The notes under the pieces were generated by a model. The model was given only the letters and a program-made list of their open reading frames with translations, ran no database searches and was not told the DNA's origin. A stretch of DNA of 64,000 bases, taken from positions 186,001 through 250,000 of the forward strand of contig NZ_LOKX01000034.1 of NCBI RefSeq assembly GCF_002211285.1. The letters run 5' to 3'. A program made the translations under genes and the position numbers. Within the stretch, counting starts at the first letter, position 1; the number at the start of each line of letters is the position of its first letter. Shown here piece after piece: positions 16,328-25,419 of the stretch. This DNA comes from Rhizobium sp. R635. Its GTDB lineage: Bacteria > Pseudomonadota > Alphaproteobacteria > Rhizobiales > Rhizobiaceae.

Positions 16328-17149
16328 TCATAGATTCCAGACTTTCGGCACAGGCGCACCATTGCGCAAGGTGGAAATGACCGGGATCAGGATTTTTCTG
16401 AGCGAGAAGCCATCAGCTGCCGCAAGGCGCACGACGAGCTTGTCGTTCCAGGCGCTGGCACCGCCCATCGGCCCTTCGACGAGCGGCCGCACTTTGCCGA
16501 GATAGGCCTCCGCAAGCGGCCCGGCATAGAGCAGCGTCGCAAAGGCTACCTGTCCGCCGAGCACGGCCCGACGCGCAGCCAACGCCGAGATACCTTCCGA
16601 AAGCTTCAGTTCCTCGGCATGGATCAACCTGCCCGAACGGCGGATGCGCCAGCGGTCGCGGAAAAGCCCCGTCTCCACCGCCTCGCCCATCGCCTTGCGG
16701 CCGAGCAGCCCCGCCTCGACGGCCAGGAATTCGGCGCTCTCGTCGAGATCGACATCGAGCCGGCGGAAAAGTGAGGCGCGGTCGAAGAGGATCGTCTCCT
16801 GCGGCAGCCAGTCGACGCGCGCTCCCGCTCCAACTTCGATGCGGGTCGTCACCTCGGCGGTGCCGGCCGATGCCTTGTAGATCTTCTCGCAGGCCTGAGT
16901 GGTCACGTCGATCTTCGTGCCGGCGCCGGCAACGACGCTCCAATCCATCCGGTCGCCGCCGGTCAGCCCGCCCGCGGTATTGATGATGACGGCTTCCATC
17001 GACGCATCGAACGTATCGGGCAGACGGATCTTCGCCGCTCCCTCCTGATAGAGCTCGCGGATACGCGTTCGGCCATCGAGCAGCCTTGCCGCCAGATGCC
17101 CGCGCCCCTCAGCTCTTTGCGGTCTCGTGCTGGCCGCCGCAATCGTCAT
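16328..17149 (-). CDS. ureD: Urease accessory protein UreD (UreH)
   Basis: UreD is the scaffold that binds apo-urease first and lets UreF and UreG dock. The 273-residue form starts at 17149, where AAAGGGA lies upstream. The frame is open to 17212, but those residues are not family-like. Motifs: VIINTAGGLTGGDRM (near 55-69), WLPQETILFDRASLFRR (near 112-128) and, at the end, SLRKILIPVISTLRNG. It is the first urease gene on this strand, 138 bases downstream of urtE, so ure may be read through from urt or have its own promoter in that gap. Confidence 0.95.
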   Translation of the reverse strand: MTIAAASTRPQRAEGRGHLAARLLDGRTRIRELYQEGAAKIRLPDTFDASMEAVIINTAGGLTGGDRMDWSVVAGAGTKIDVTTQACEKIYKASAGTAEVTTRIEVGAGARVDWLPQETILFDRASLFRRLDVDLDESAEFLAVEAGLLGRKAMGEAVETGLFRDRWRIRRSGRLIHAEELKLSEGISALAARRAVLGGQVAFATLLYAGPLAEAYLGKVRPLVEGPMGGASAWNDKLVVRLAAADGFSLRKILIPVISTLRNGAPVPKVWNL

Positions 17150-17287
17150 ATCGTCCCTTTCGGTCGCGCCACCGCTTTTCATTTCATCGCGCGAATCACG
17201 GAAAGCAAGCAATTCCCATGCCGCCTGGAAGGTGCGGGAGATCGGCGAGGAGCCCTAACCTCTGCCGCAAAATACGGCATCTGCCCG

Positions 17288-17983
17288 TCATACGGTCAGA
17301 TGACGGCGGGCTTCCGGCGTATCCAGCGTCTCCGCCAGCCCTTCATGCACGATCTCGCCGCGATCCATGATGTAGACGTAATCGGCAAGCTCCCGGCAGA
17401 AATCCAGATATTGTTCGACGAGCAGGATCGCCATGCCGGTGGAATCGCGGAGATAACGGATCGCCCGGCCGATATCCTTGATGATCGACGGCTGGATGCC
17501 CTCGGTCGGCTCGTCGAGCACGAGGATTCTCGGCCGCGTTACCATGGCGCGCCCGATCGCCAGTTGCTGCTGCTGCCCGCCGGAAAGATCGCCGCCCCGA
17601 CGCGACAGCATCGATTTCAGCACCGGAAAGAGACTGAAGATATCGTCGGGTATGGTACGGTCACGGCGGCCAAGCGGCGCGAAGCCGGTTTCGAGGTTTT
17701 CCTTCACGGTCAGCAGCGGAAAGATTTCGCGCCCCTGCGGCACGTAGCCGATGCCCTGCTTGGCGCGGGCAAAGGGCGGCAGGCCGTTCAGCTTCGTATC
17801 GTTGAAGGTGACGGTGCCGGCCGACAGCGGATGCTGGCCGGTGACGGCGCGCAGAAGCGAACTCTTGCCGACGCCGTTGCGGCCCAGCACGCAAGTGATC
17901 TTGCCCATCTCCGCCTTGATGGAGATACCGCGCAGCGCCTGCGCCGCGCCATAATGCAGATTTGCGTTTTCGACTGTCAGCAT
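17288..17983 (-). CDS. urtE: Urea ABC transporter ATP-binding protein UrtE
   Basis: One of the two cytoplasmic ATPases of the urea importer. Start ATG 17983 gives 231 residues beginning MLTVENANLHYGAAQALRG. The open frame upstream runs into a palindromic repeat and is not coding. Walker A is GRNGVGKSS (near 36-44), the signature LSGGQQQQLAIGRAM near 134-148, and Walker B RILVLDEPTEGIQP near 153-166. The form is LivF-like. A 222-base gap carrying an inverted-repeat element separates it from urtD. Confidence 0.95.
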   Translation of the reverse strand: MLTVENANLHYGAAQALRGISIKAEMGKITCVLGRNGVGKSSLLRAVTGQHPLSAGTVTFNDTKLNGLPPFARAKQGIGYVPQGREIFPLLTVKENLETGFAPLGRRDRTIPDDIFSLFPVLKSMLSRRGGDLSGGQQQQLAIGRAMVTRPRILVLDEPTEGIQPSIIKDIGRAIRYLRDSTGMAILLVEQYLDFCRELADYVYIMDRGEIVHEGLAETLDTPEARRHLTV

Positions 17984-18016
17984 GATGCCGTCTCCTGGCG
18001 CGTTGCGGCTGCAAAA

Positions 18017-18168
18017 ACCCCTCCCCGACCCCTCCCCACAAGGGGGAGGGGCTGACTCGGAGCTGCCGCCTTGCCTCCCATCCAACCGCGGGAAAACCGA
18101 TAATTATGGCGGTGAGCGAGCCGCTCGGTTAAGCCCCTCCCCCTTGTGGGGAGGGGTTGGGGAGGGGT
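18017..18168. repeat. Rhizobial-type palindromic element with 37-bp inverted ends between urtD and urtE
   Basis: The segment 18017-18053 (start ACCCCTCCCCGACCCC) and 18132-18168 are inverted copies, 37 bases each with a single mismatch, enclosing 78 bases. Each arm also contains its own short CCCCTCCC/GGGAGGGG palindrome. This is typical of the small mobile intergenic repeats of rhizobia. It lies inside the urt transcript, so it would fold into a large hairpin in the RNA between urtD and urtE. Confidence 0.8.
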
Positions 18169-18205
18169 CGAACCCGCAGAGATAACAAGGAGTTCAATCA
18201 TCCCC

Positions 18206-18961
18206 TCACCGCCCCAGATAGTTCTCGATCACCTTCGGATCGGAGCTGACGAAATCGATCGAGCCTTCCGCCAGCACAGAGCCTTCCGCCAGGCACGTCA
18301 CCTTGACGCCGAGGTCGCGGATGAAGCCCATGTCATGCTCGACGACCACGACAGACCGGGTCTTGGCGATATCCTTCAGCAGGATCGCCGTTTCCGCCGT
18401 CTCCGCATCCGTCATGCCGGCCACCGGCTCGTCGACGAGCAGGAGTTTCGGTTCCTGCGCGAGCAGCATGCCGATCTCCAGCCACTGCTTCTGCCCGTGC
18501 GAGAGATTGGCCGCCAGTTCGTCGCGCCGGTGCGTCAGCCTCACGGTTTCCAGGATTTCCTCGATGCGCGCCCTGTCCTCCCCCGAAAGCCGGTAGAACA
18601 GTGTCGAGAACACCGAGCGGCGGCGGTTCAGCGCCAACTCCAGATTGTCCCAGACCGTATGGCTTTCGAAGACCGTCGGCTTCTGGAATTTGCGGCCGAT
18701 GCCGAGCTGGGCGATGTCGGCCTCGTCCTTCTTGGTGAGGTCAACGGTGCCGTTGAAGAACACCTCGCCCTCGTCGGGCCTGGTCTTGCCGGTAATGATA
18801 TCCATCATCGTCGTCTTGCCGGCGCCGTTCGGGCCGATGATGGCGCGAAGCTCGCCGGGCTCGATGACGATCGAGAGCGAATTCAGCGCCTTGAAGCCGT
18901 CGAAGGAAACGGAGACGCCGCTGAGATAGAGCACGCTGGTCGGTTTGACGTCGGGGATCAT
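18206..18961 (-). CDS. urtD: Urea ABC transporter ATP-binding protein UrtD
   Basis: The LivG-like ATPase of the urea importer, 251 residues. Walker A is GPNGAGKTT (near 43-51), the signature region LSHGQKQWLEIGMLL (near 153-167), with His replacing the usual Gly after LS as is common in UrtD. Walker B is PKLLLVDEPVAGMTD (near 171-185). It starts 4 bases after the stop of urtC. Confidence 0.95.
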   Translation of the reverse strand: MIPDVKPTSVLYLSGVSVSFDGFKALNSLSIVIEPGELRAIIGPNGAGKTTMMDIITGKTRPDEGEVFFNGTVDLTKKDEADIAQLGIGRKFQKPTVFESHTVWDNLELALNRRRSVFSTLFYRLSGEDRARIEEILETVRLTHRRDELAANLSHGQKQWLEIGMLLAQEPKLLLVDEPVAGMTDAETAETAILLKDIAKTRSVVVVEHDMGFIRDLGVKVTCLAEGSVLAEGSIDFVSSDPKVIENYLGR

Positions 18962-18965
18962 GGGC

Positions 18966-20129
18966 TCACTCCGCTGCCTGGATTTTCGGCTCGATGCTAT
19001 CTTCCTGCGCCGGTGACGGCGTGGGCTCGGAGACGGCCTTCCGTCGGCCGAGATAGTGCGAAATCGTGCCGACGACGCCCTTCGGCAGGAGCAGCGTCAC
19101 GGCGACGAAGAGGCCGCCGAGCGCAAACAGCCAGAACTCCGGAAAGAGGCCGGTAAAGATCGTCTTGCCGCCGTTGACGAGGATCGCGCCGATGATCGGC
19201 CCAATCAGCGTGCCGCGCCCGCCGACCGCCGTCCAGATGACGACCTCGATGGAGTTGGCGGGCGCGAATTCGCCGGGATTGATGATGCCGACCTGCGGCA
19301 CGTAGAGCGCGCCTGCAATGCCCGCCATCATCGCCGAGACGACGAAGGTGAAGAGCTTGAAATGCTCGACGCGGTAGCCGAGGAAGCGCGTGCGGCTTTC
19401 CGCATCGCGCACGCCGACGAGCACCTTGCCGAATTTCGAACGTACGATTGCCGAGGCGATCGTCAGCGACAGCGCCAGAAAGATCGCGGTCGCGGCAAAG
19501 AGGCTGGCGCGCGTACCATCGGCCTGGATGTTGAAGCCGAGGATATCCTTGAAATCGGTCATGCCATTATTGCCGCCGAACCCCATGTCGTTGCGGAAGA
19601 AGGCAAGCAGCAGCGCATAGGTCATCGCCTGGGTGATGATCGAGAGATAGACGCCGTTGACGCGCGAGCGGAAGGCGAACCAGCCGAAGACGAAGGCGAG
19701 CAGGCCGGGCACGGCGAGCACCATCAGCGCCGCGAACCAGAACTGGTCGAAGCCGTACCAGAACCAGGGCAGTTCCTTCCAGTTCAGGAACACCATGAAA
19801 TCGGGCAGGATGGGATCGCCGTAGACGCCGCGCGAGCCGATCTGGCGCATCAGATACATGCCCATCGCATAGCCGCCGAGCGCGAAGAAGGCGCCGTGGC
19901 CGAGCGAAAGGATGCCGCAGAAGCCCCAGACGAGATCGAGCGCCAGCGCCAGCAGCGCATAGGTGAGGTACTTGCCGAACAGCGCCATGATATAGGTCGG
20001 CACGTGCAGCGGGTGCGTCGGGCCGGTGGCAAGGTTCAGCACCGGCACGAGAATGGCGACCGCCAGCAGCAGGGCGACGGCGATGGAGATCTTGCGATCG
20101 AGAGACCGGAGAAGGAAGGCCGTTATCAT
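18966..20129 (-). CDS. urtC: Urea ABC transporter permease UrtC
   Basis: A LivM-like membrane permease of 387 residues with 8-10 predicted hydrophobic segments. The family motif GFCGILSLGHGAFFALGGYAMGMY is near 67-90 and the permease EAA-like region AVGGRGTLIGPIIGAILVN is near 305-323. The start is ATG 20129, which overlaps the stop of urtB in ATGA. The long frame upstream of this ATG is only an antiparallel shadow of urtB. The C-terminal 25 residues are an acidic cytoplasmic tail. Confidence 0.95.
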   Translation of the reverse strand: MITAFLLRSLDRKISIAVALLLAVAILVPVLNLATGPTHPLHVPTYIMALFGKYLTYALLALALDLVWGFCGILSLGHGAFFALGGYAMGMYLMRQIGSRGVYGDPILPDFMVFLNWKELPWFWYGFDQFWFAALMVLAVPGLLAFVFGWFAFRSRVNGVYLSIITQAMTYALLLAFFRNDMGFGGNNGMTDFKDILGFNIQADGTRASLFAATAIFLALSLTIASAIVRSKFGKVLVGVRDAESRTRFLGYRVEHFKLFTFVVSAMMAGIAGALYVPQVGIINPGEFAPANSIEVVIWTAVGGRGTLIGPIIGAILVNGGKTIFTGLFPEFWLFALGGLFVAVTLLLPKGVVGTISHYLGRRKAVSEPTPSPAQEDSIEPKIQAAE

Positions 20130-21751
20130 GCTTCCACCGCCCTTCCTTTGAGTGCGAAGAGTCCGCGCGGACGCTTCTGGATGAAGAGAATGATGAGGAC
20201 GAGCACCAGGATCTTGCCGAGCACGGCGCCGGCGAAGGGCTCGAGGAACTTGTTGACGACGCCGAGCGACAGCGCGCCGACCAGCGTGCCCCAGAGATTG
20301 CCGACACCGCCGAAGACGACGACCATGAAGCTGTCGATGATGTAATTCTGCCCGAGGTTCGGCGAGACGTTGTCGATCTGCGAGAGCGCCACGCCGGCCA
20401 TGCCGGCGATGCCGGAACCGAGCGCGAAGGTGAAGGCATCGACCCAGCGGGTGCGGATGCCCATAGACGAGGCCATGCGTCGGTTCTGCGTCACCGCCCG
20501 CATCTGCAGGCCGAAGGCGGAGCGCTTGAGCAGCATCAGGAGCGTCACGAATACCACCATCGAGAAGACGATGATCCAGAGCCGGTTCCAGGTGATGACG
20601 AGCCCGCCGAAATCGAAGGCGCCGGACATCCAGCTCGGATTGCGGACCTCGCGGTTGGTCGGGCCGAAATAGCTGCGGATCGCCTGCTGCAGGATCAGCG
20701 ACACGCCCCAAGTGGCGAGCAGCGTTTCCAGCGGACGGCCGTAGAGATAACGGATGACGACGCGCTCGATGACGAGGCCGACGAAACCGGTAAAGACGAA
20801 GGCGGCCGGCACCGCGAAAACAAGCGAATAATCGGCAAGCGACGGAAAGGCCGAGGTGATATATTCCTGCACGACATAGGTCGTATAGGCGCCGATCATC
20901 ACCATCTCGCCATGCGCCATGTTGATCACGCCCATGACGCCGAAGGTGATGGCAAGGCCGATCGCGGCGAGCAGCAGCACCGAGCCGAGCGACAGGCCGT
21001 ACCAGACGTTCTGGACGACGTCCCAGAGCGCCAGGTCGCGGTTGATCGAATTGATTTCCGTCTGGATCGCGGGCTTCAGATCGTCAGGGGCATTCGCCAT
21101 CGCCGTCGTCAAGATCGTCAGCGCATCGCGGCCGCCGCGGGCGGCGATCATGTCGATGGCGGCCCTCTTCTCCTCGATGCCGGCATCGCTCTTCAGCACC
21201 ATCACGGCCCGCGCTGCTTCCATCGTGTTTTTGATCTCGCCGTCCTTCTCGGCTGAAAGAGCCGAATTCAGGAGTTCGAGATTGGCGGGATCGGCATCCC
21301 TCAGCATGCCCTCGGCCGCCGCGAGCCGCGCGGAGCGATCCGGGCTCAGAAGCGTCAGCTGGCTCATCACCGTCGTGATCGTGGTGCGCAGGGAATTGTT
21401 GATCTTGACCTTCGACATCATGTCGGGGTCGACATCGGCAGCCGCCTCGCCGGTGATCGGATCGGAATAGGTGGGCTCGTCCTCCGTGCCGCCCTGAACG
21501 AGAACGGGACCGCCCTCTGAATTGACGTAGAGCTGGCCATCGCTCAGCTGTTGCAGGATCTGGCTGACATGCGAATCCCCGGAAGCGGCAAGCGCCCGGA
21601 TGGCCGCATCACGCTCGGGAAAGCCGCCGACGCCGAGCGCATCGACGAGAGCGTGCACGTCGCCCTCGGCGCGCAGGCCGGTCACCGAAAACGTCAGGCC
21701 CGAAAGCATCAGGCAAAATGTCAGAAGAAAAATCTTGATGGCGCGAAACAT
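20126..21751 (-). CDS. urtB: Urea ABC transporter permease UrtB with N-terminal periplasmic domain
   Basis: This LivH-like permease has 541 residues, about 240 more than LivH. Residues 1-28 are a signal peptide (LTFCLMLSGLTFSVTGLRAE). Residues about 30-240 form an Ala/Asp-rich helical-repeat periplasmic domain (AAIRALAASGDSHVSQILQQ; LAAAEGMLRDADPANLELL). Residues about 250-535 are the permease, with GVMGVINMAHGEMVMIGAYT and VVVFGGVGNLWGTLVGALSL. The extra domain is usual for UrtB and may contact UrtA. The next gene, urtC, overlaps by 4 bases. Confidence 0.95.
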   Translation of the reverse strand: MFRAIKIFLLTFCLMLSGLTFSVTGLRAEGDVHALVDALGVGGFPERDAAIRALAASGDSHVSQILQQLSDGQLYVNSEGGPVLVQGGTEDEPTYSDPITGEAAADVDPDMMSKVKINNSLRTTITTVMSQLTLLSPDRSARLAAAEGMLRDADPANLELLNSALSAEKDGEIKNTMEAARAVMVLKSDAGIEEKRAAIDMIAARGGRDALTILTTAMANAPDDLKPAIQTEINSINRDLALWDVVQNVWYGLSLGSVLLLAAIGLAITFGVMGVINMAHGEMVMIGAYTTYVVQEYITSAFPSLADYSLVFAVPAAFVFTGFVGLVIERVVIRYLYGRPLETLLATWGVSLILQQAIRSYFGPTNREVRNPSWMSGAFDFGGLVITWNRLWIIVFSMVVFVTLLMLLKRSAFGLQMRAVTQNRRMASSMGIRTRWVDAFTFALGSGIAGMAGVALSQIDNVSPNLGQNYIIDSFMVVVFGGVGNLWGTLVGALSLGVVNKFLEPFAGAVLGKILVLVLIILFIQKRPRGLFALKGRAVEA

Positions 21752-21863
21752 CGGCTCTCTCGCCTCGAGTGTCGTCGGCCTTGCGGCGCAGCGGTAAGGA
21801 CGGAGCTTCCGCCCGGATCAGCTCCGGACGGAAGTCTTCAGGCTGTCAACGGATGGGATCTCC

Positions 21864-23156
21864 TCAGGAGCCCTTGCCGCCGCACTTGCCGGTGGCAACG
21901 TTGAAGTTGCCGCAGGAGAGAGGCTTGCGCCAATCGGAGATCAGGTCTTTGGAGTCGGGCAGGTAGTCGGACCATTCGTCACCGACGACGGCGGGCGTCT
22001 GCTGGACGATTTCGAACTGGCCGTCGGCCTGGATTTCACCGATCAGCACCGGCTTGGTGATGTGGTGGTTGGGCATGACGGTGGCATAGCCGCCGGAGAG
22101 GTTCGGAACGGTGACGCCGATGATATTGTCGAGAACGGCATCGGTATCCGTGGTGCCGGCGGCCTGCACGGCCTTCACCCAGGCGTTGAAGCCGATATAG
22201 GCGGCTTCCATCGGGTCGTTCGTCACGCGCTTGTCGTTCTTGGTGAACGCATGCCATTCCTTGATGAACTTCTTGTTGGCCGGGCTTTCCACGGACTCGA
22301 AGTAGTTCCAGGCGGCGAGATGGCCGACCAGCGGCTTGGTATCGAGACCGGCAAGCTCTTCTTCGCCGACCGAGAAGGCGACGACCGGGATGTCGGTCGC
22401 CTTGATGCCCTGGTTGCCGAGTTCCTTGTAGAAGGGAACGTTGGCGTCACCGTTGATGGTGGAGACGACGGCGGTCTTCTTGCCGGCCGAGCCGAATTCC
22501 TTGATCTTGGCGACCTCGGTCTGCCAGTCGGAGAAGCCGAACGGCGTGTAGTTGACGAGAATGTCTTCCTTCGGAATGCCCTTGGATTCGAGATAGGCAG
22601 CAAGGATCTTGTTGGTCGTGCGGGGATAGACGTAGTCGGTGCCTTCGAGCACGAAGCGCTTCACGCCCTCGGTCTTCATCAGGTAGTCGACGGCCGGGAT
22701 CGCCTGCTGGTTCGGAGCAGCACCCGTATAGAAGATGTTGCGCGAGGATTCTTCGCCTTCATACTGCACGGGGTAGAAGAGCAGCGAGTTCAGCTCTTCG
22801 AAAACCGGCAGGACGGATTTGCGCGAGGACGAGGTCCAGCAGCCGAAAACGGCGGCGACCTTGTCCTTTTCGATCAGCTCGCGGGCCTTTTCGGCGAAGA
22901 GCGGCCAATCGGAGGCCGGATCGACGACGACGGCTTCGAGCTTCTTGCCGAGAAGGCCGCCCTTCTTGTTCTGCTCGTCGATGAGCATCAGCATGGCGTC
23001 TTTCAGCGTGGTTTCGGAAATCGCCATCGTGCCCGAGAGCGAATGCAGCACGCCGACCTTGATCGTGTCTTCGGCGGCAACCGCGCCGTGGAAGGCGGCC
23101 GAAGCCGCCATGACGGCGCCAAGTGCGGCACCGGTAAAGATGGATTTGAGATTCAT
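21864..23156 (-). CDS. urtA: Urea ABC transporter substrate-binding protein UrtA
   Basis: The periplasmic urea receptor, 430 residues from ATG 23156 with an AGAGGGGA ribosome site; the frame before it is untranslated leader. The signal peptide is residues 1-27 (ending GAVAAED). The binding domain opens IKVGVLHSLSGTMAISETT and includes VFGCWTSSSRKSVLPVFEE, FYPVQYEGEESSRNIFYTGA and AYIGFNAWVKAV. These motifs separate UrtA from LivJ-type amino acid receptors. It is the first gene of urtABCDE and is separated from urtB by 112 bases, where a partial terminator or processing site could give extra receptor mRNA. Confidence 0.95.
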   Translation of the reverse strand: MNLKSIFTGAALGAVMAASAAFHGAVAAEDTIKVGVLHSLSGTMAISETTLKDAMLMLIDEQNKKGGLLGKKLEAVVVDPASDWPLFAEKARELIEKDKVAAVFGCWTSSSRKSVLPVFEELNSLLFYPVQYEGEESSRNIFYTGAAPNQQAIPAVDYLMKTEGVKRFVLEGTDYVYPRTTNKILAAYLESKGIPKEDILVNYTPFGFSDWQTEVAKIKEFGSAGKKTAVVSTINGDANVPFYKELGNQGIKATDIPVVAFSVGEEELAGLDTKPLVGHLAAWNYFESVESPANKKFIKEWHAFTKNDKRVTNDPMEAAYIGFNAWVKAVQAAGTTDTDAVLDNIIGVTVPNLSGGYATVMPNHHITKPVLIGEIQADGQFEIVQQTPAVVGDEWSDYLPDSKDLISDWRKPLSCGNFNVATGKCGGKGS

Positions 23157-23294
23157 ATGGTTGATCCCCTCTTTGTTCCGCAACAGGCCGGAAACGGAAA
23201 TTAACTGTTGCCGAGGGGGACTATCGGGTGCTGCAGCGCAAAAACACATACGCAAAATGACGTAGGCGCGGGGGTCGAATGGGCAGGCAGAGAA

Positions 23295-23325
23295 GAAGGG
23301 CACCCCCGCAGCAGGGGATGCCCTT
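23295..23325 (-). terminator. Hairpin between the PAP2 phosphatase gene and urtA
   Basis: Read on the minus strand, GAAGGGCATCCCC pairs with GGGGGTGCCCTTC, followed by TTCTTCTC. It is about 20 bases after the phosphatase stop and isolates it from urtA. Confidence 0.6.
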
Positions 23326-23342
23326 CCGGTTCGAGGCGGAAA

Positions 23343-25241
23343 TTATTCGTCGATCGTGAGAGTGACCGAGGTCGGGCCGTAGGAAAGCGTCGCCTTGCGG
23401 CCGGAGACGGTGAGCTTGCCGAATGTGCCGGTCACGGCCGTTGCCTTCAGGATCTCGATCTTCGTTCCGGGTGCCGGGGCAAAACCATCGGCAAGCGTCA
23501 CGTCGAGATCGCCGGCGAGCGTCGCCTTGCCTGCAACGAGCAGCGTGCCTGCGCCGTCGGCATTAAGCGTCGGCTTCGCCGTGGCGCCGGCGAGCTGCTG
23601 ATAATCGCCGCCCACGGTCAGCGGCTTGTCGGCCGCCACGATGAGCGAACCGCCATTGACTGTCAGCCCGCCGGCGCCGAAGGCCGACGGCGAGCCGGCC
23701 ACCAGCACGCCCTCTTCCAGCACGGTGCCGCCGGCATAGCTGTTGGCGCCCGAAAGCCCGAGAATGCCGCTGCCGCGCTTCACCAGTTTGCCCTTGCCGC
23801 CGATGTCGTTGCGCCAGGTATCGATGGCATTGAAACCGCTCTTTGCCGCATCCATCGTCACGGTCACGTCCTGTTCGAAGGCGCCGTAGCCGTCGGCGGC
23901 CGCAAACAGGTTGAGGCGGCCATAACCTTCCGCGTCGTCGAGGAGCGGATAGCCGGAGGCGATTTCCGTCGTGCCGAGCACCGCACGGCGCTGTTCGCCG
24001 TCGAGATAGGGCAGACGGGTTTCGAGAAGCGCTTCGGCGCCCTGCGGCACGCGGGCCGGCTGGTCGGTTGCATGGATCGTCGGCAGGCCGTAGCTCAGGC
24101 GCTGCAACACGTAAGCGCGGTTGGCCTCATGATCGGCGAAACGGTCTGCGGCAAGCGGCGCTGCATGGGCGGCGACTTCGAGCGCACCCGCATCCGCAAC
24201 ACCCGACTTGGCGATCAGCCATGACTGCGCCTGGGCGTAAGCATCGCTCTTCAGGGCAGCCTTGTCGGCCTTGTTGAGATTATAGACGACCGTGGCGGTG
24301 CCGAGCATGCGGCCGCCCATGACGTCGAGGGGGGAGTGCATGCCGGCAAGGATGCGGTCTTCGCCCAGTTCGCTGGCGCGCGTGAGCATTTCCTGGAAAC
24401 GCTGCGGCACGAGATAGGCCATAGCGAGCGCATCACGCCAGGCTTCCGCCGTATGTCCGCTCGGGAAACCGCCGTCTTCGACCGGCTTGCCGCTCTTGGC
24501 GGGCTCCAGCGTCGGAACGACCGAGACGTCCTGGCTCCAGCGGTAGGGGCGGCCATATTTGAAATAGCGCTTGGCGGGCTCGGTCGAGCCGTCACCGCTC
24601 GCCGCATTGATGAAGTCGATGGCAAGGCCCATGTCCGGGTTGGCATCGGTCTTGTTTTCCGTGTCCGGCTTGCTGCCGGCACCGCGATTGTTGCCCTTGT
24701 CGTCATATTTGACGGTGGTCGCATCGGCCGCCACTTCGGTGATCGTGGTCGTCTGCTTGGAGCCGGCCTTCCAGGCGTCCGTCAGCGGGCCGAGGCCATC
24801 TACGATGCTGGCATTCTTGCCGCGGCGATCGTCGAGATAGGCGGCGACCGCCTGCTCGGCCGTCCGCGCCTTCGTCGCCTTGACGACATAGGCGATGTTC
24901 GCATCGTGGACCGGCTTGTTGACGATCTGGCCGTCGGTCTTGCTGAAGGGAATGCCGTCCCAATCCGTCTTGGCAACGGCGGGGCAATTGTCCTTGGCCG
25001 GGGCTTCTACGCCGGCATCGACGAAAGGCGTGCGCGGGGTCCAGACTTCGAGGAAGCCGGAGAGAAGATGGATGGCGGCATTGGTGTCCACCGTCGAGAA
25101 GCAGGCGTCACCGCGCTTGTTGGTATTTCCGGTTTCGGCGTAAGGCGCCTTAGCGGCCTGCTCGGCGGCGGCGAACGACGGCACGATCGAAAGGAGGCAG
25201 ACGAGAGCTGTGCTGAGGCGGCAAAGTTTTGAAACAGACAT
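23343..25241 (-). CDS. Exported PAP2-type acid phosphatase with autotransporter-like passenger repeat
   Basis: The 632-residue product starts at ATG 25241 with a signal peptide (residues 1-26, ending SFAAAE). A class A/PAP2 acid phosphatase core follows: KYGRPYRW near residue 232, PSGHTAEAW near 257 and GEDRILAGMHSPLDVMGG near 295, which give the KxxxxxxRP, PSGH and RxxxxxHxxxD motifs. Residues about 440-632 are beta-rich and include the autotransporter-associated repeat GSGILGLSGANSYAGGT near 490, but no C-terminal beta-barrel. It should release phosphate from organic esters outside the inner membrane. How the passenger-like tail is used is unclear. It may be a cell-surface or periplasmic scaffold. 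The hairpin at 23295-23325 ends the gene. Confidence 0.85.
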   Translation of the reverse strand: MSVSKLCRLSTALVCLLSIVPSFAAAEQAAKAPYAETGNTNKRGDACFSTVDTNAAIHLLSGFLEVWTPRTPFVDAGVEAPAKDNCPAVAKTDWDGIPFSKTDGQIVNKPVHDANIAYVVKATKARTAEQAVAAYLDDRRGKNASIVDGLGPLTDAWKAGSKQTTTITEVAADATTVKYDDKGNNRGAGSKPDTENKTDANPDMGLAIDFINAASGDGSTEPAKRYFKYGRPYRWSQDVSVVPTLEPAKSGKPVEDGGFPSGHTAEAWRDALAMAYLVPQRFQEMLTRASELGEDRILAGMHSPLDVMGGRMLGTATVVYNLNKADKAALKSDAYAQAQSWLIAKSGVADAGALEVAAHAAPLAADRFADHEANRAYVLQRLSYGLPTIHATDQPARVPQGAEALLETRLPYLDGEQRRAVLGTTEIASGYPLLDDAEGYGRLNLFAAADGYGAFEQDVTVTMDAAKSGFNAIDTWRNDIGGKGKLVKRGSGILGLSGANSYAGGTVLEEGVLVAGSPSAFGAGGLTVNGGSLIVAADKPLTVGGDYQQLAGATAKPTLNADGAGTLLVAGKATLAGDLDVTLADGFAPAPGTKIEILKATAVTGTFGKLTVSGRKATLSYGPTSVTLTIDE

Positions 25242-25291
25242 GTGTGCACCCGAAATGGTTGAACGAACGGCGGGAGGGTTAGAGCGCATAT

Positions 25292-25309
25292 GTGACAGAG
25301 CCGTATCAA
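25292..25309 (-). promoter_or_regulatory. Candidate Pho box upstream of the acid phosphatase gene
   Basis: On the minus strand the site reads TTGATAC-ggct-CTGTCAC. The second half matches the rhizobial Pho-box half-site CTGTCAY fully and the first matches it in part, with the expected 4-base spacer. It ends 51 bases before the phosphatase start. PhoB control of an exported phosphatase would make sense, but one half is weak. Confidence 0.45.
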
Positions 25310-25419
25310 AAATATTACTGTTCTGCGAATCCGCCAGTGCCCGCCTCTTGCCTTTCCCGCTTATCCCGCCAAAACTGCCGTGCAGAAAATGAGCCCAACG
25401 AGAGTGCCGGAAAGAGGGC

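Noticed and set aside
20130..20711. 194-codon N-terminal extension of urtC
   Set aside because: It lies wholly within urtB in another frame and has no family character; the ATG at 20129 overlapping the urtB stop is the usual start.
23157..23290. Sigma-54 promoter for urtA
   Set aside because: Nitrogen control would make it likely, but I could not find a GG-N10-GC core in a TGGCAC/TTGC context.
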